From an uncultured Eubacteriales bacterium (GTDB lineage Bacteria > Bacillota > Clostridia > Oscillospirales > CAG-272), in assembly GCA_934446065.1 (NCBI GenBank), contig CAKSDP010000006.1:1-64000 (forward strand): a stretch of DNA of 64,000 nucleotides, written 5' to 3'. A program made the translations under genes and the position numbers. Below the pieces are notes generated by a model. The model saw only the letters and a list, made by a program, of their open reading frames with translations, searched no databases and was not told the origin of the DNA. Positions 16,685 to 24,408 of this stretch are shown in pieces; positions within the stretch are counted from its first letter, which is position 1, and each line of letters begins with the position of its first letter.

Positions 16685-17422
16685 ATGGAAGCAAAACGTA
16701 ATCTTAAGTATTTTACGCAGAAACTGCTGACTCCGGTCAGCATCGTCGGTGCGGTGCTTCTCGTTATCGGTGTGATACTCACAGCGATCTTTGCAGGCTC
16801 CGACGTTAGGTGGGTTTCCTTCATCGGTATCGCCGTTGCAATTGTCGGTATTGTTCTTGTGTACACCGTGATCGGCGGCAGAACCTCGCCCTCCGACCTC
16901 GATTATCAGGTCTACGAGAGAGTAAAGTTCCTCGATGAGACTGCTCAGAAGCGCCTTGAGGTCTATGAATCTCACTTCAGCAAGGTCATAAATCCCGTGA
17001 CGATCAAGGGATATGACTATAACACCACCGAAGGGCTCTACTTCAAGAAGGGCACTGACAACAAGAACCGTACCAACATCTATAACACCGCCGTGATCTA
17101 CTTCACGAAGGATAAGATGCACATTTACGGCAAGCACTTCTCCCTTACCGACGACCTTTTCGATAAGGAGATCATGGGTCATTACAGATTTGTCGATGTC
17201 GACCGCGCGGAGATCATTGACAAGGAAGTTGCATTCCAGGAGGGCAAGTATACCCGCCGCATCATGACCCACACATTCAGAATCGTCAAGAACAACGGCG
17301 ACGTCATTCTTAATATGAGCGTTGATTACGGCGCTGATATTGATAAGGCTGTTGAGGATATCAACAGAGTTATCTCCGTTGCAAAGGACGAGGCTGCCGC
17401 TAAGGCTGCTGCCGAGAACTGA
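16685..17422 (+). CDS. Unrecognised membrane protein with two N-terminal helices and a cytoplasmic domain
   Basis: I do not recognise the family. The 245-residue protein has two closely spaced transmembrane helices near residues 18-38 and 43-63 (VSIVGAVLLVIGVILTAIFA; WVSFIGIAVAIVGIVLVYTV). A hydrophilic domain of about 180 residues follows, with many aromatic residues and lysines (YFTKDKMHIYGKHFSLTDDLF), and then an Ala-rich end. The hairpin topology would leave the large domain inside the cell. GGAG at 16675-16678 supports the ATG at 16685 over the ATG at 16673. Its GAPDH-like, well-biased codon use suggests good expression. It ends at a strong terminator, and the region before it carries only the weak GAPDH hairpin, so the two genes may be partly co-transcribed. 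Confidence 0.75.
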   Translation: MEAKRNLKYFTQKLLTPVSIVGAVLLVIGVILTAIFAGSDVRWVSFIGIAVAIVGIVLVYTVIGGRTSPSDLDYQVYERVKFLDETAQKRLEVYESHFSKVINPVTIKGYDYNTTEGLYFKKGTDNKNRTNIYNTAVIYFTKDKMHIYGKHFSLTDDLFDKEIMGHYRFVDVDRAEIIDKEVAFQEGKYTRRIMTHTFRIVKNNGDVILNMSVDYGADIDKAVEDINRVISVAKDEAAAKAAAEN

Positions 17423-17449
17423 TTTCGGCATTTGCAGTATACTTAATAA

Positions 17450-17483
17450 TTGCCGTCCGAGGCTTTTTCGGACGGCTTTTTGT
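17450..17483 (+). terminator. Intrinsic terminator
   Basis: GCCGTCCGA (17452-17460) pairs perfectly with TCGGACGGC (17468-17476), followed by TTTTTG. It closes the transcription unit of the two-helix membrane protein. Confidence 0.9.
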
Positions 17484-17532
17484 ATACATCGGAGAATTTG
17501 CAAAATAGCGGCAGTGCTGCGCGTCATCCCTC

Positions 17533-17561
17533 TTGACAAAAGTCGAAAATCGCGATAAAGT
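17533..17561 (+). promoter_or_regulatory. Promoter of the amidohydrolase gene
   Basis: A perfect TTGACA (17533-17538), 17 bases, TAAAGT (17556-17561). It lies inside the longest possible reading frame, showing that the TTG at 17533 is not the start codon. Confidence 0.75.
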
Positions 17562-17595
17562 ATTGTCAGAAGCACAAGAAATGCAGGTATTTCAG

Positions 17596-18378
17596 ATGAA
17601 ATTTATCGATTTCCATACGCACATCTACCCCGAGAAGGTCGCGCGCAAGGCAACGCTCAGCATTTGCGAGTTTTACGGTCTCGAAAGCGACCGCAGCGGA
17701 ACAGCCGAAGAGCTTCTCAATCTCGGTTCCAGCGTCGGAATTACCGACTACGCGATCCTGCCGGTCGCAGTGAAGCCGGACGGCGTCGGGCATATCAATG
17801 ATTTCATTGTCTCCGAGTGCGCAGCACATCCGGAGTTTCACGGCTTCGGCACAGTTCACGCCGGGATGGCAGGGCTTGTCGAGGAGGGCTGTCGCATCGC
17901 ATCTCTCGGGCTTCACGGAATCAAGATGCATCCCGACACACAGCGATTCGCAATTGATGATGAGCGCCTGTTTCCTCTGTACGATGCCGTCGGCGACAGA
18001 CTGATATTTGTGTTCCACACCGGCGATAAGCGCTATGATTTTTCAAGTCCCGCAAGACTCAGACGCGTCCTTGATATGTTCCCGCATATGCGGGCGATCG
18101 CGGCACACCTCGGCGGATATTCGGTCTATGATGAGGCGGAGGAGTGCCTCCGTGATACGAACGCCATCGTCGATGTCTCGTCGAGCCTGATGTTCATGCC
18201 GCCCGAGGCGGCGGTGAAGCATATCCGCGCATACGGCACAGACCGCGTTCTTTTCGGCAGCGACTATCCGCTTTGGAATCCCGCACGGGAGGTCGAACGG
18301 TTCATGCAGCTCCCGCTGACCGACGATGAGCGTGAAAAAATCGCGCACGTGAACGCTGAAAAATTGCTCGGGATCTGA
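17596..18378 (+). CDS. Amidohydrolase-2 family metal-dependent hydrolase
   Basis: A 260-residue TIM-barrel protein of the amidohydrolase_2 family, the group that includes ACMSD and other decarboxylases or hydrolases. Metal-binding landmarks are H7 and H9 (IDFHTHIYPE), IKMHPDTQ, FVFHTGDKR, AAHLGGY and the C-terminal FGSDYPLWNP with its catalytic Asp. The natural substrate cannot be inferred; many such proteins in Clostridia are uncharacterised. AGG at 17585 supports the ATG at 17596, and the promoter upstream excludes longer starts. The copper ATPase gene follows after 51 bases without a clear promoter, so the two may be co-transcribed, though a functional link is not evident. Confidence 0.85.
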   Translation: MKFIDFHTHIYPEKVARKATLSICEFYGLESDRSGTAEELLNLGSSVGITDYAILPVAVKPDGVGHINDFIVSECAAHPEFHGFGTVHAGMAGLVEEGCRIASLGLHGIKMHPDTQRFAIDDERLFPLYDAVGDRLIFVFHTGDKRYDFSSPARLRRVLDMFPHMRAIAAHLGGYSVYDEAEECLRDTNAIVDVSSSLMFMPPEAAVKHIRAYGTDRVLFGSDYPLWNPAREVERFMQLPLTDDEREKIAHVNAEKLLGI

Positions 18379-18429
18379 TAATACGGAAAAATCTGCACAA
18401 AATAAAATTATATATAGATTGGGGGAAGT

Positions 18430-20964
18430 ATGAAAAAGTATAACGTAACCGGAATGAGCTGCGCGGCGTGCAGCTCGAGAGTTGAGAAAGCGGTTTCAGC
18501 TGTTGACGGCGTTCAGTCGTGCACTGTGAATCTGCTCACGAATTCCATGATGGTCGAAGGCACAGCCGCGCCCGATGCGATAATTAAGGCGGTGACTGAC
18601 GCGGGTTACGGCGCGAGCGAGGCGGGAAAGAAATCCTCGTCTTCCGACGACGGTACAAAGGAGATACGCGCGGCTGAGTCCGCACTCCGTACAAGGCTTA
18701 TTGTCTCGGCAATATTCCTCGTTGTGCTCATGTATTTTTCAATGGGTCACACAATGTGGAATTTCCCGCTTCCGTCACCCCTTGCCGAAAATCATGTCGC
18801 TATGGCGCTGATCCAGCTTCTTCTGACGACGGCGGTAATGGTCGTGAATCAGAAGTTCTTTATAAGCGGTGTGCGCGGGCTTATCCATCGCTCTCCCAAC
18901 ATGGATACGCTTGTCTCGCTCGGCGCAGGCGCAGCATATGTGTACAGCCTTTGGGCAATGTTTGAGATGACGTTTGCCGCCGCTGCGGGCGACCACGCCT
19001 CTGCCGTGCATTATATGCATGAGCTGTATTTCGAGTCGGCTGCCATGATCCTGACGCTTATAACGGTTGGTAAGGAGCTCGAGGCACATTCCAAGGGAAA
19101 GACCACCGACGCCCTGCGTTCGCTTATGGATCTTGCTCCCAAGACCGCCGTCCTTGTCGATGAGAGCGGTGCTGAGCGCGAGGTTCCGATCGAGGATGTA
19201 AGCGTCGGCGACATTTTCGTCGTTCGTTCGGGCGCGTCAGTGCCAGTTGACGGCGTGATCCTCGACGGCTCTGCTGCAATCGACGAGTCTGCCCTCACGG
19301 GCGAGAGCGTCCCGGTCGAGAAAGGCGAGGGAGATCGCGTCTCTGCGGCGACCGTCAGCATGACCGGGTATATCCGCTGCCGCGCGACGGGTGTCGGCGA
19401 AGATACGGCGCTCGCACAGATTATCAGGATGGTCAGCGATGCGTCGGCGACAAAAGCGCCGATTGCAAAGGTCGCGGACAAGGTGTCGGGCGTTTTCGTG
19501 CCTGTTGTGATCGCAATTGCCGCTGTGACTATCGCTGCATGGCTTATAGCAGGTGAGAGCGTCGGATACGCCCTTGCGCGCGGAATATCCGTGCTTGTCA
19601 TAAGCTGTCCGTGTGCGCTCGGACTTGCCACTCCCGTTGCGATAATGGTCGGCAACGGCGTCGGTGCACGTCACGGAATTCTCTTTAAGACAGCCGAGAT
19701 TCTTGAGGCTGCCGGCAAAGTGAAAAATATCGCGCTCGACAAAACCGGTACGATAACCGAGGGCGTACCCGAGGTCACCGATGTTGTTCCGATAGGGAAT
19801 AATAGCGCGGATGAGCTGCTCCGCACAGCGCTTTCGCTTGAAGCGCGAAGTGAGCATCCGCTTGCAGGTGCCGTAATGCGCGAGGGAGAGCGACTCGGCG
19901 CCGTCGTTCCCGAGATTGAAGATTTTAAGGTCGCGCCCGGCGGCGGTGTCAGCGGCGTGCTTGACGGCGAAGCCGTGTTCGGAGGTAACGCACGATATCT
20001 CACAGAGGTGGGATGCGACGTATCCCCTGCGGCACAGTCAGCAAAGGAGCTTGCCGACAGCGGCAAGACCCCCCTTATGTTTGCGAAAGACAGACAGATC
20101 ATCGGTATCATTGCTACGGCTGACCGCATTCGTCCCGACAGCGCCGAGGCTATCGGTGAGCTGAAGGATATGGGCATCCACGTCGTAATGCTCACCGGCG
20201 ACAATAAAAACACAGCCGCGCTCATCGGTCGTGAGTCTGGAGTTGATGAGATTATAGCCGATGTCCTGCCGGACGCCAAGGAAGCGGTCGTAGCCGAGCT
20301 GTCGAAGAAGGGCAGTACAGCAATGGTCGGCGACGGTATCAACGATTCGCCGGCGCTTACCCGTGCGGATGTCGGTATCGCGGTCGGCGCAGGAACGGAT
20401 ATCGCCATTGATTCCGCCGATATAGTTCTGATGAACAGCTCGCTTGCCGATGTCCCGGCAGCAGTGCGGCTCAGCCGCGCGACACTGCGCAATATTCACG
20501 AAAACCTGTTCTGGGCGTTCATTTACAACGTGATCGGAATCCCGTTTGCAGCGGGCGTCTTTGTGCCCCTGCTCGGCTGGGAGCTGAATCCGATGTTCGC
20601 GGCAGCCGCAATGAGCCTTTCGAGCTTCTGTGTCGTGACAAACGCCCTTCGCCTGAATTTTGTAAAGCTTAAAAAGAACAATAACACAAAGACTCCGAGC
20701 GGCGGTAAGTCCGCACTCGGAAATACTGAGATTAGATCAAAAGGAGAGAATGAAACCATGAAAAAGACACTGAACGTTGAGGGAATGATGTGCGCGCATT
20801 GTGAGGGACGCGTTAAGGCTGCTCTCGAGGCGATCGACGGAGTCGAGTCCGCCGTAGCGGATCACAACAGTGCAACTGCCGTTGTGACGCTGTCACACGA
20901 CGTTGCGGATGATGTGCTCGTCGCCGCTGTAACAGAGCAGGGCTACAAGGCTAAGATCGCATGA
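18430..20964 (+). CDS. copA: Copper-exporting P1B-type ATPase with N- and C-terminal heavy-metal-binding domains
   Basis: A membrane pump (844 residues) that exports Cu(I) using ATP. In order: an N-terminal HMA domain with GMSCAAC (C11, C14), transmembrane helices, an actuator domain with LTGESVPVEKG, the transport motif SCPCALGLATP in helix 6, the phosphorylation site ALDKTGTITEG, and GDGINDSPAL in the hinge. After the last helices there is a flexible linker (about residues 750-776) and then a complete second HMA domain from M777 with GMMCAHCEGRV. That tail is the length and sequence type of the chaperone CopZ and is fused in frame. AAGGAG at 20741-20746 lies before M777, so CopZ may also be made separately. 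No CsoR or CopY gene is in the window. Confidence 0.93.
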   Translation: MKKYNVTGMSCAACSSRVEKAVSAVDGVQSCTVNLLTNSMMVEGTAAPDAIIKAVTDAGYGASEAGKKSSSSDDGTKEIRAAESALRTRLIVSAIFLVVLMYFSMGHTMWNFPLPSPLAENHVAMALIQLLLTTAVMVVNQKFFISGVRGLIHRSPNMDTLVSLGAGAAYVYSLWAMFEMTFAAAAGDHASAVHYMHELYFESAAMILTLITVGKELEAHSKGKTTDALRSLMDLAPKTAVLVDESGAEREVPIEDVSVGDIFVVRSGASVPVDGVILDGSAAIDESALTGESVPVEKGEGDRVSAATVSMTGYIRCRATGVGEDTALAQIIRMVSDASATKAPIAKVADKVSGVFVPVVIAIAAVTIAAWLIAGESVGYALARGISVLVISCPCALGLATPVAIMVGNGVGARHGILFKTAEILEAAGKVKNIALDKTGTITEGVPEVTDVVPIGNNSADELLRTALSLEARSEHPLAGAVMREGERLGAVVPEIEDFKVAPGGGVSGVLDGEAVFGGNARYLTEVGCDVSPAAQSAKELADSGKTPLMFAKDRQIIGIIATADRIRPDSAEAIGELKDMGIHVVMLTGDNKNTAALIGRESGVDEIIADVLPDAKEAVVAELSKKGSTAMVGDGINDSPALTRADVGIAVGAGTDIAIDSADIVLMNSSLADVPAAVRLSRATLRNIHENLFWAFIYNVIGIPFAAGVFVPLLGWELNPMFAAAAMSLSSFCVVTNALRLNFVKLKKNNNTKTPSGGKSALGNTEIRSKGENETMKKTLNVEGMMCAHCEGRVKAALEAIDGVESAVADHNSATAVVTLSHDVADDVLVAAVTEQGYKAKIA
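20741..20760 (+). promoter_or_regulatory. Internal ribosome-binding site and start codon for a free CopZ-like domain
   Basis: AAGGAG (20741-20746) is followed 11 bases later by an in-frame ATG (20758) that begins MKKTLNVEGMMCAHC, exactly where stand-alone CopZ proteins start. A second, out-of-frame ATG at 20750 opens a three-codon frame (ATG AAA CCA TGA) that overlaps it. Internal initiation is a prediction. Confidence 0.5.
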
Positions 20965-21008
20965 GGGCATTTATGAAACTTTTCGATATCGCTGAAAGGA
21001 GATCCACC

Positions 21009-22493
21009 GTGCGCAGAACTGTAAGAGCTATTGCAGCCGCTTTGTCCGCAATACTGTTTCTTGCGGTGCCGTCCGCAGCATATTCGCCGCTTCCGCCGTC
21101 CGATACGATCGCGGCAATGTCGAAATACGACGGCAGGGAATACGGCATCGTGACGCCGGTACGCGACCAGGGATCGACGAATCTCTGTTGGGCATACTCA
21201 TCTATCGCAGCCGCAGAAACGAGCATTCTGCGCTCCGGCATCGCCGAGACGACACCGACACTGAATCCCCTCGCCGCCGCATACCGCACAGTCAGACGCG
21301 GCGAGGATCCGCTCGGAAATACGAGCGGCGACTGGCAAAGCGTTGATTTTACCGCACAGACCGGCAGTGCGTTGAAGATCGCAAAGATATTTTCGATGTG
21401 GTGGGGACCTACGACCGATACGCGCGCCGATGCCGATCCCTTTGCCGATCCCGCATACAGATTTGAAAACGCATTTTATATCCCGGAGAATAAGGACGAC
21501 CCGAACGCCGGTATTGCTGCCATTAAATCTGCAATAGCCGAGTACGGTGCGGTAACATTCCAGTATAACAATCTGCGTGAAACGCAGTATTACAATCCCA
21601 AGAATGAGCGCGGAGCGTCGTCGTCTCCGCACGCCTGCACTCTCATAGGGTGGGACGACACGATTCCTGCGGAGAAATTCGTACCGGACGGCGCATCGTG
21701 TGACGGCGGATGGCTCGTCAAAAACAGTTACAGCTCCTGCGAATACTTTTGGCTCTCATACGATAATACGAGTACAAACACATATGCATTCACCTTCGCC
21801 CCGGCGGATAAGTATGACTTCAACTACTATTACGACGGGAATATGGATGATTTTGCGCTGAGAAGCGACAAGGTCTGTGCCAATGTTTACAAGGCTGCGG
21901 GCGCGACAGCAGGGAAGTTTGAGTACCTTCGCGCTGTGAATGTCGCAGTTTCAGGAGAAAATGTTCGTGTCGAGGCCGAGATATACAAAAATCTCGACTA
22001 CCCGTTCGGCGGGCAGAGCGATGTTCCCGTGTCCGGCGGAGTGTCAGCCGCAAAAATCGTGAAAGAGTTCGAGCACGGCGGATACGTAACGCTCGAAACG
22101 GAAGAGCCTGTGCGGCTCGATCCGGGCGAGTGGTTCTCGGTCATTGTCAGAGTATCAAATCCCACCGGGGTTGCAAGGATCGTCACCGCCTATAAGGGCA
22201 CGAAGAATCTCTCGTATGTTCCGAGCGGAGATAATTGGAACAAGCTCGGGAATTTTGTGGCACGGATCAAAGCATATACAACACTTGAGGAGGAGACTAA
22301 GATCGTCGGCGACGCAAACGGCGACGGCATCGTCGATTCGCGCGACGCGGCACAGATATACCGCAGACTTGCCGGATGGGATGTAACCCTTGACTCGGAA
22401 TCAGCCGACGTTAACGGTGACGGCGAGGTAAACTCAAAGGATGCAGCGATGATAAGCCGCAAGGTCGCCGGCTGGAGCGAGAACTTCGGATAA
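21009..22493 (+). CDS. Secreted papain-like (C1) cysteine protease with C-terminal type I dockerin
   Basis: A 494-residue exported protease. The signal peptide runs MRRTVRAIAAALSAILFLAV and likely ends after PSAA. The C1 catalytic domain shows Q54 and nucleophile C60 in VRDQGSTNLCWAYSS, H208 in SSPHACTLIGWDD and N239 in GGWLVKNSY. A beta-rich region follows (about 280-420), resembling the lectin-like domain found in bacterial C1A proteases. A complete two-segment dockerin ends the protein (GDANGDGIVDSRDAAQIYRR and ADVNGDGEVNSKDAAMISRK). AAAGGAG at 20995-21001 selects the GTG at 21009. An ATG at 20961 overlapping the copA stop as ATGA is possible but would precede the signal peptide with a charged stretch. 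Confidence 0.9.
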   Translation: MRRTVRAIAAALSAILFLAVPSAAYSPLPPSDTIAAMSKYDGREYGIVTPVRDQGSTNLCWAYSSIAAAETSILRSGIAETTPTLNPLAAAYRTVRRGEDPLGNTSGDWQSVDFTAQTGSALKIAKIFSMWWGPTTDTRADADPFADPAYRFENAFYIPENKDDPNAGIAAIKSAIAEYGAVTFQYNNLRETQYYNPKNERGASSSPHACTLIGWDDTIPAEKFVPDGASCDGGWLVKNSYSSCEYFWLSYDNTSTNTYAFTFAPADKYDFNYYYDGNMDDFALRSDKVCANVYKAAGATAGKFEYLRAVNVAVSGENVRVEAEIYKNLDYPFGGQSDVPVSGGVSAAKIVKEFEHGGYVTLETEEPVRLDPGEWFSVIVRVSNPTGVARIVTAYKGTKNLSYVPSGDNWNKLGNFVARIKAYTTLEEETKIVGDANGDGIVDSRDAAQIYRRLAGWDVTLDSESADVNGDGEVNSKDAAMISRKVAGWSENFG

Positions 22494-22512
22494 GGATATT
22501 GTCAGTAATACT

Positions 22513-22875
22513 ATGAAATATATAAAGCAGTTCTGTATAATACTTGTGATCTCCCTTGCGGGGGAGATCTTCAACTACATCATACCGCTCCCGATACCGG
22601 CGAGCATCTACGGGCTTCTCATCATGCTTGCGTGCCTTTGCACCGGCGTGATCTCGCCGACAACGGTCAAGGATACGGCGCATTTTCTTATAGAGATCAT
22701 GCCGCTCATGTTTATTGCTCCTGCCGTCGGGCTCATAGCGTCGTGGGACGTGATCCGTCCGAAGGCGCTATGTTATGTCATTATAACCGCTGTGTCTACA
22801 TTCGCGGTGATGATAGTCTCCGGGCGCGTGACACAGGCGGTTCTGCGCCATGAAAAGCGGGGGGACGACAAGTGA
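22513..22875 (+). CDS. lrgA: LrgA/CidA family holin-like membrane protein
   Basis: A 120-residue protein with four predicted helices and the family pattern PLPIPASIYGLLIMLACLCTGVI followed by HFLIEIMPLMFIAPAVGL. LrgA/CidA proteins work with LrgB/CidB partners in murein hydrolase control, programmed lysis or pyruvate/overflow-metabolite transport, depending on the species. The stop codon overlaps the start of the LrgB gene by four bases (GTGA). The ribosome-binding site is weak: AAGGA at about 22495 is rather far from the ATG at 22513. The gene begins 19 bases after the dockerin protease, so they may share a transcript. Confidence 0.88.
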   Translation: MKYIKQFCIILVISLAGEIFNYIIPLPIPASIYGLLIMLACLCTGVISPTTVKDTAHFLIEIMPLMFIAPAVGLIASWDVIRPKALCYVIITAVSTFAVMIVSGRVTQAVLRHEKRGDDK

Positions 22876-23564
22876 AAGAACTGTTTGAGAATTCGGTGTT
22901 CTTCGGCGTTACCGTGAGCCTTCTTACCTATCTCGCCGGATCGTATCTGCACAAGAAATTCAAGCTTGCAATATTCAACCCGCTTCTTGTTTCCATCGTC
23001 TTAACGATCGTGATACTCCTCGTCTCTCGCATAGATTATGCGGCGTATAATGAGGGCGCAAAGTATCTCACCTATCTTCTTACCCCGGCAACGGTCGCTC
23101 TTGCGGTTCCCCTGTACGAAAAGCTCAGCCTCTTGAAGCAGAACTGGAAAGCGATATTCTGCGGCATATTGTCCGGTGTCTTGACGACGCTGTGTTCCGT
23201 ATTTGCGATGAGCCTTGCTTTTTCGCTCACCCATGCGGAATATGTGACGTTTCTGCCGAAGTCGATTACTACTGCAATAGGTATGGGAGTGTCGGAGGAG
23301 CTTGGCGGATACGTCGGGCTTACCGCCGCGATAATTATAGTGACCGGAGTGCTCGGAAATGCGACTGCACCTGCAATATGTAAGCTGTTCCGCATTACCG
23401 ATCCGATTGCGAAGGGAATAGCAATTGGTACCTCATCGCACGCCGCCGGTACGGCAAAAGCGATGGAGATGGGCGAGGTAGAGGGCGCAATGAGCAGCCT
23501 CGCAATCGTCGTTGCCGGTATACTTACAGTTGTCGGCGCGTCTGTATTTGCTGAGTTTCTGTAA
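22872..23564 (+). CDS. lrgB: LrgB/CidB family membrane protein
   Basis: A 230-residue integral membrane protein with about six to eight helices. The conserved LrgB segments are FLPKSITTAIGMGVSEELGG, GVLGNATAPAICKLFRI and the near-C-terminal GTSSHAAGTAKAMEMGEVEGAMSSLA. It forms the usual pair with LrgA upstream, with a GTG start that overlaps the lrgA stop. In Bacillus the equivalent pair (PftAB) imports pyruvate; in Staphylococcus it restrains autolysis. The sequence alone does not say which applies here, and no LytSR regulator is adjacent. A strong terminator follows. Confidence 0.9.
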   Translation: MKELFENSVFFGVTVSLLTYLAGSYLHKKFKLAIFNPLLVSIVLTIVILLVSRIDYAAYNEGAKYLTYLLTPATVALAVPLYEKLSLLKQNWKAIFCGILSGVLTTLCSVFAMSLAFSLTHAEYVTFLPKSITTAIGMGVSEELGGYVGLTAAIIIVTGVLGNATAPAICKLFRITDPIAKGIAIGTSSHAAGTAKAMEMGEVEGAMSSLAIVVAGILTVVGASVFAEFL

Positions 23565-23596
23565 TAGAATACATCCATGACTATCAAAAAAATGCA

Positions 23597-23640
23597 AATC
23601 ACCGGGATCGTCCGCTGTGGGCGTTTCCCGGTGATTTTTT
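23597..23640. terminator. Bidirectional terminator between lrgB and the SpoVT-like gene
   Basis: ATCACCGGGA (23598-23607) pairs with TCCCGGTGAT (23626-23635) and is followed by a T-run. Read on the minus strand, the A-run at 23586-23592 provides a T-tract a few bases after the stem. Confidence 0.85.
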
Positions 23641-23672
23641 GTACAGCGTTTTTTCGGATAGCAGCGTAAATA

Positions 23673-24221
23673 TCAGCTCTCGAGCTGGCGTCCGAGAAAT
23701 CCGGCAGCAGTCTGTATCAGCTTTGATTCAAGCTCCGCGTTCAGAGACTGAGCGGCATCTCCGCCTTCCGTGTAGACAGATGCTACGACACCTGCCACAT
23801 CCCCCTCGGCAATAATAGGCATCGCACAGCTGATACGCGCCGCGCCGCCCTCCGTGACCGATACGATCTCCTCACCGTCGGATACAAAGAGCGCACGCCC
23901 TTCAATGATAGCTTCAAGCTCAGGCGTAAGCTTGTGTTCAAAGTATTCCTTGCGCGGTACGCCGGCGCACGCGATCACAGTGTCTCTGTCACAAATGACT
24001 ACCGCAATGCGGCACGTCTTGTGAAGTGTTTCGGCATATTCTCCGGCGAACGAGGCAAGCTCGCCGATCGGCGAATACTTCTTGAATATAACTTCTCCGT
24101 CACGATCCGTGTATATTTCAAGCGGGTCGCCCTCGCGAATACGCATAGTGCGTCTGATTTCCTTGGGGATGACAACGCGCCCGAGGTCATCAATTCTACG
24201 CACGATTCCGGTTGCTTTCAT
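23673..24221 (-). CDS. spoVT: Stage V sporulation protein T-like transition-state regulator (AbrB domain plus GAF-like domain)
   Basis: A 182-residue DNA-binding regulator. Residues 1-50 are an AbrB/MraZ swapped-hairpin domain (MKATGIVRRIDDLGRVVIPK and RRTMRIREGDPLEIY), matching SpoVT closely. The remainder is a GAF-like sensor domain. SpoVT acts late in forespore development, adjusting sigma-G-dependent genes. CTCCT read on the minus strand, nine bases upstream, fixes the start at 24221; the frame extends further but into noncoding DNA. A TATAAT-like element lies about 65 bases upstream, without a good -35. SpoVT also fits the spore-forming character shown by the spoIIA operon at 55-56 kb. 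Confidence 0.92.
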   Translation of the reverse strand: MKATGIVRRIDDLGRVVIPKEIRRTMRIREGDPLEIYTDRDGEVIFKKYSPIGELASFAGEYAETLHKTCRIAVVICDRDTVIACAGVPRKEYFEHKLTPELEAIIEGRALFVSDGEEIVSVTEGGAARISCAMPIIAEGDVAGVVASVYTEGGDAAQSLNAELESKLIQTAAGFLGRQLES

Positions 24222-24343
24222 ATATAAAATCTCCTGTATTGTAAAACTGTTTCCGCTGTTATTGTTCGTATTTATTATAAAATTATACCTTTGAAGCCAT
24301 GTCGCCGCGCATCGGAAAAACAAGGAAATTTTATAATATGTCA

Positions 24344-24391
24344 CCGCAAAACAAAGAACCCCTGCAATGTGCATCTTCGCATTACAGGGGT
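24344..24391 (-). terminator. Intrinsic terminator of the SLC13-type transporter gene
   Basis: On the minus strand CCCCTGTAATGC pairs with GCACATTGCAGGGG (two mismatches) around a short loop, followed by TTCTTTGTTTT. Confidence 0.75.
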
Positions 24392-24408
24392 GAAAATTTG
24401 AAGTTGTC

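Noticed and set aside
16646..17575. A 309-codon minus-strand frame
   Set aside because: Antisense to the two-helix membrane protein, crosses a strong terminator, and lacks a start signal.
17533..17595. TTG start of the amidohydrolase at 17533
   Set aside because: TTGACA at that site is the -35 box of a promoter whose transcript begins downstream of it.
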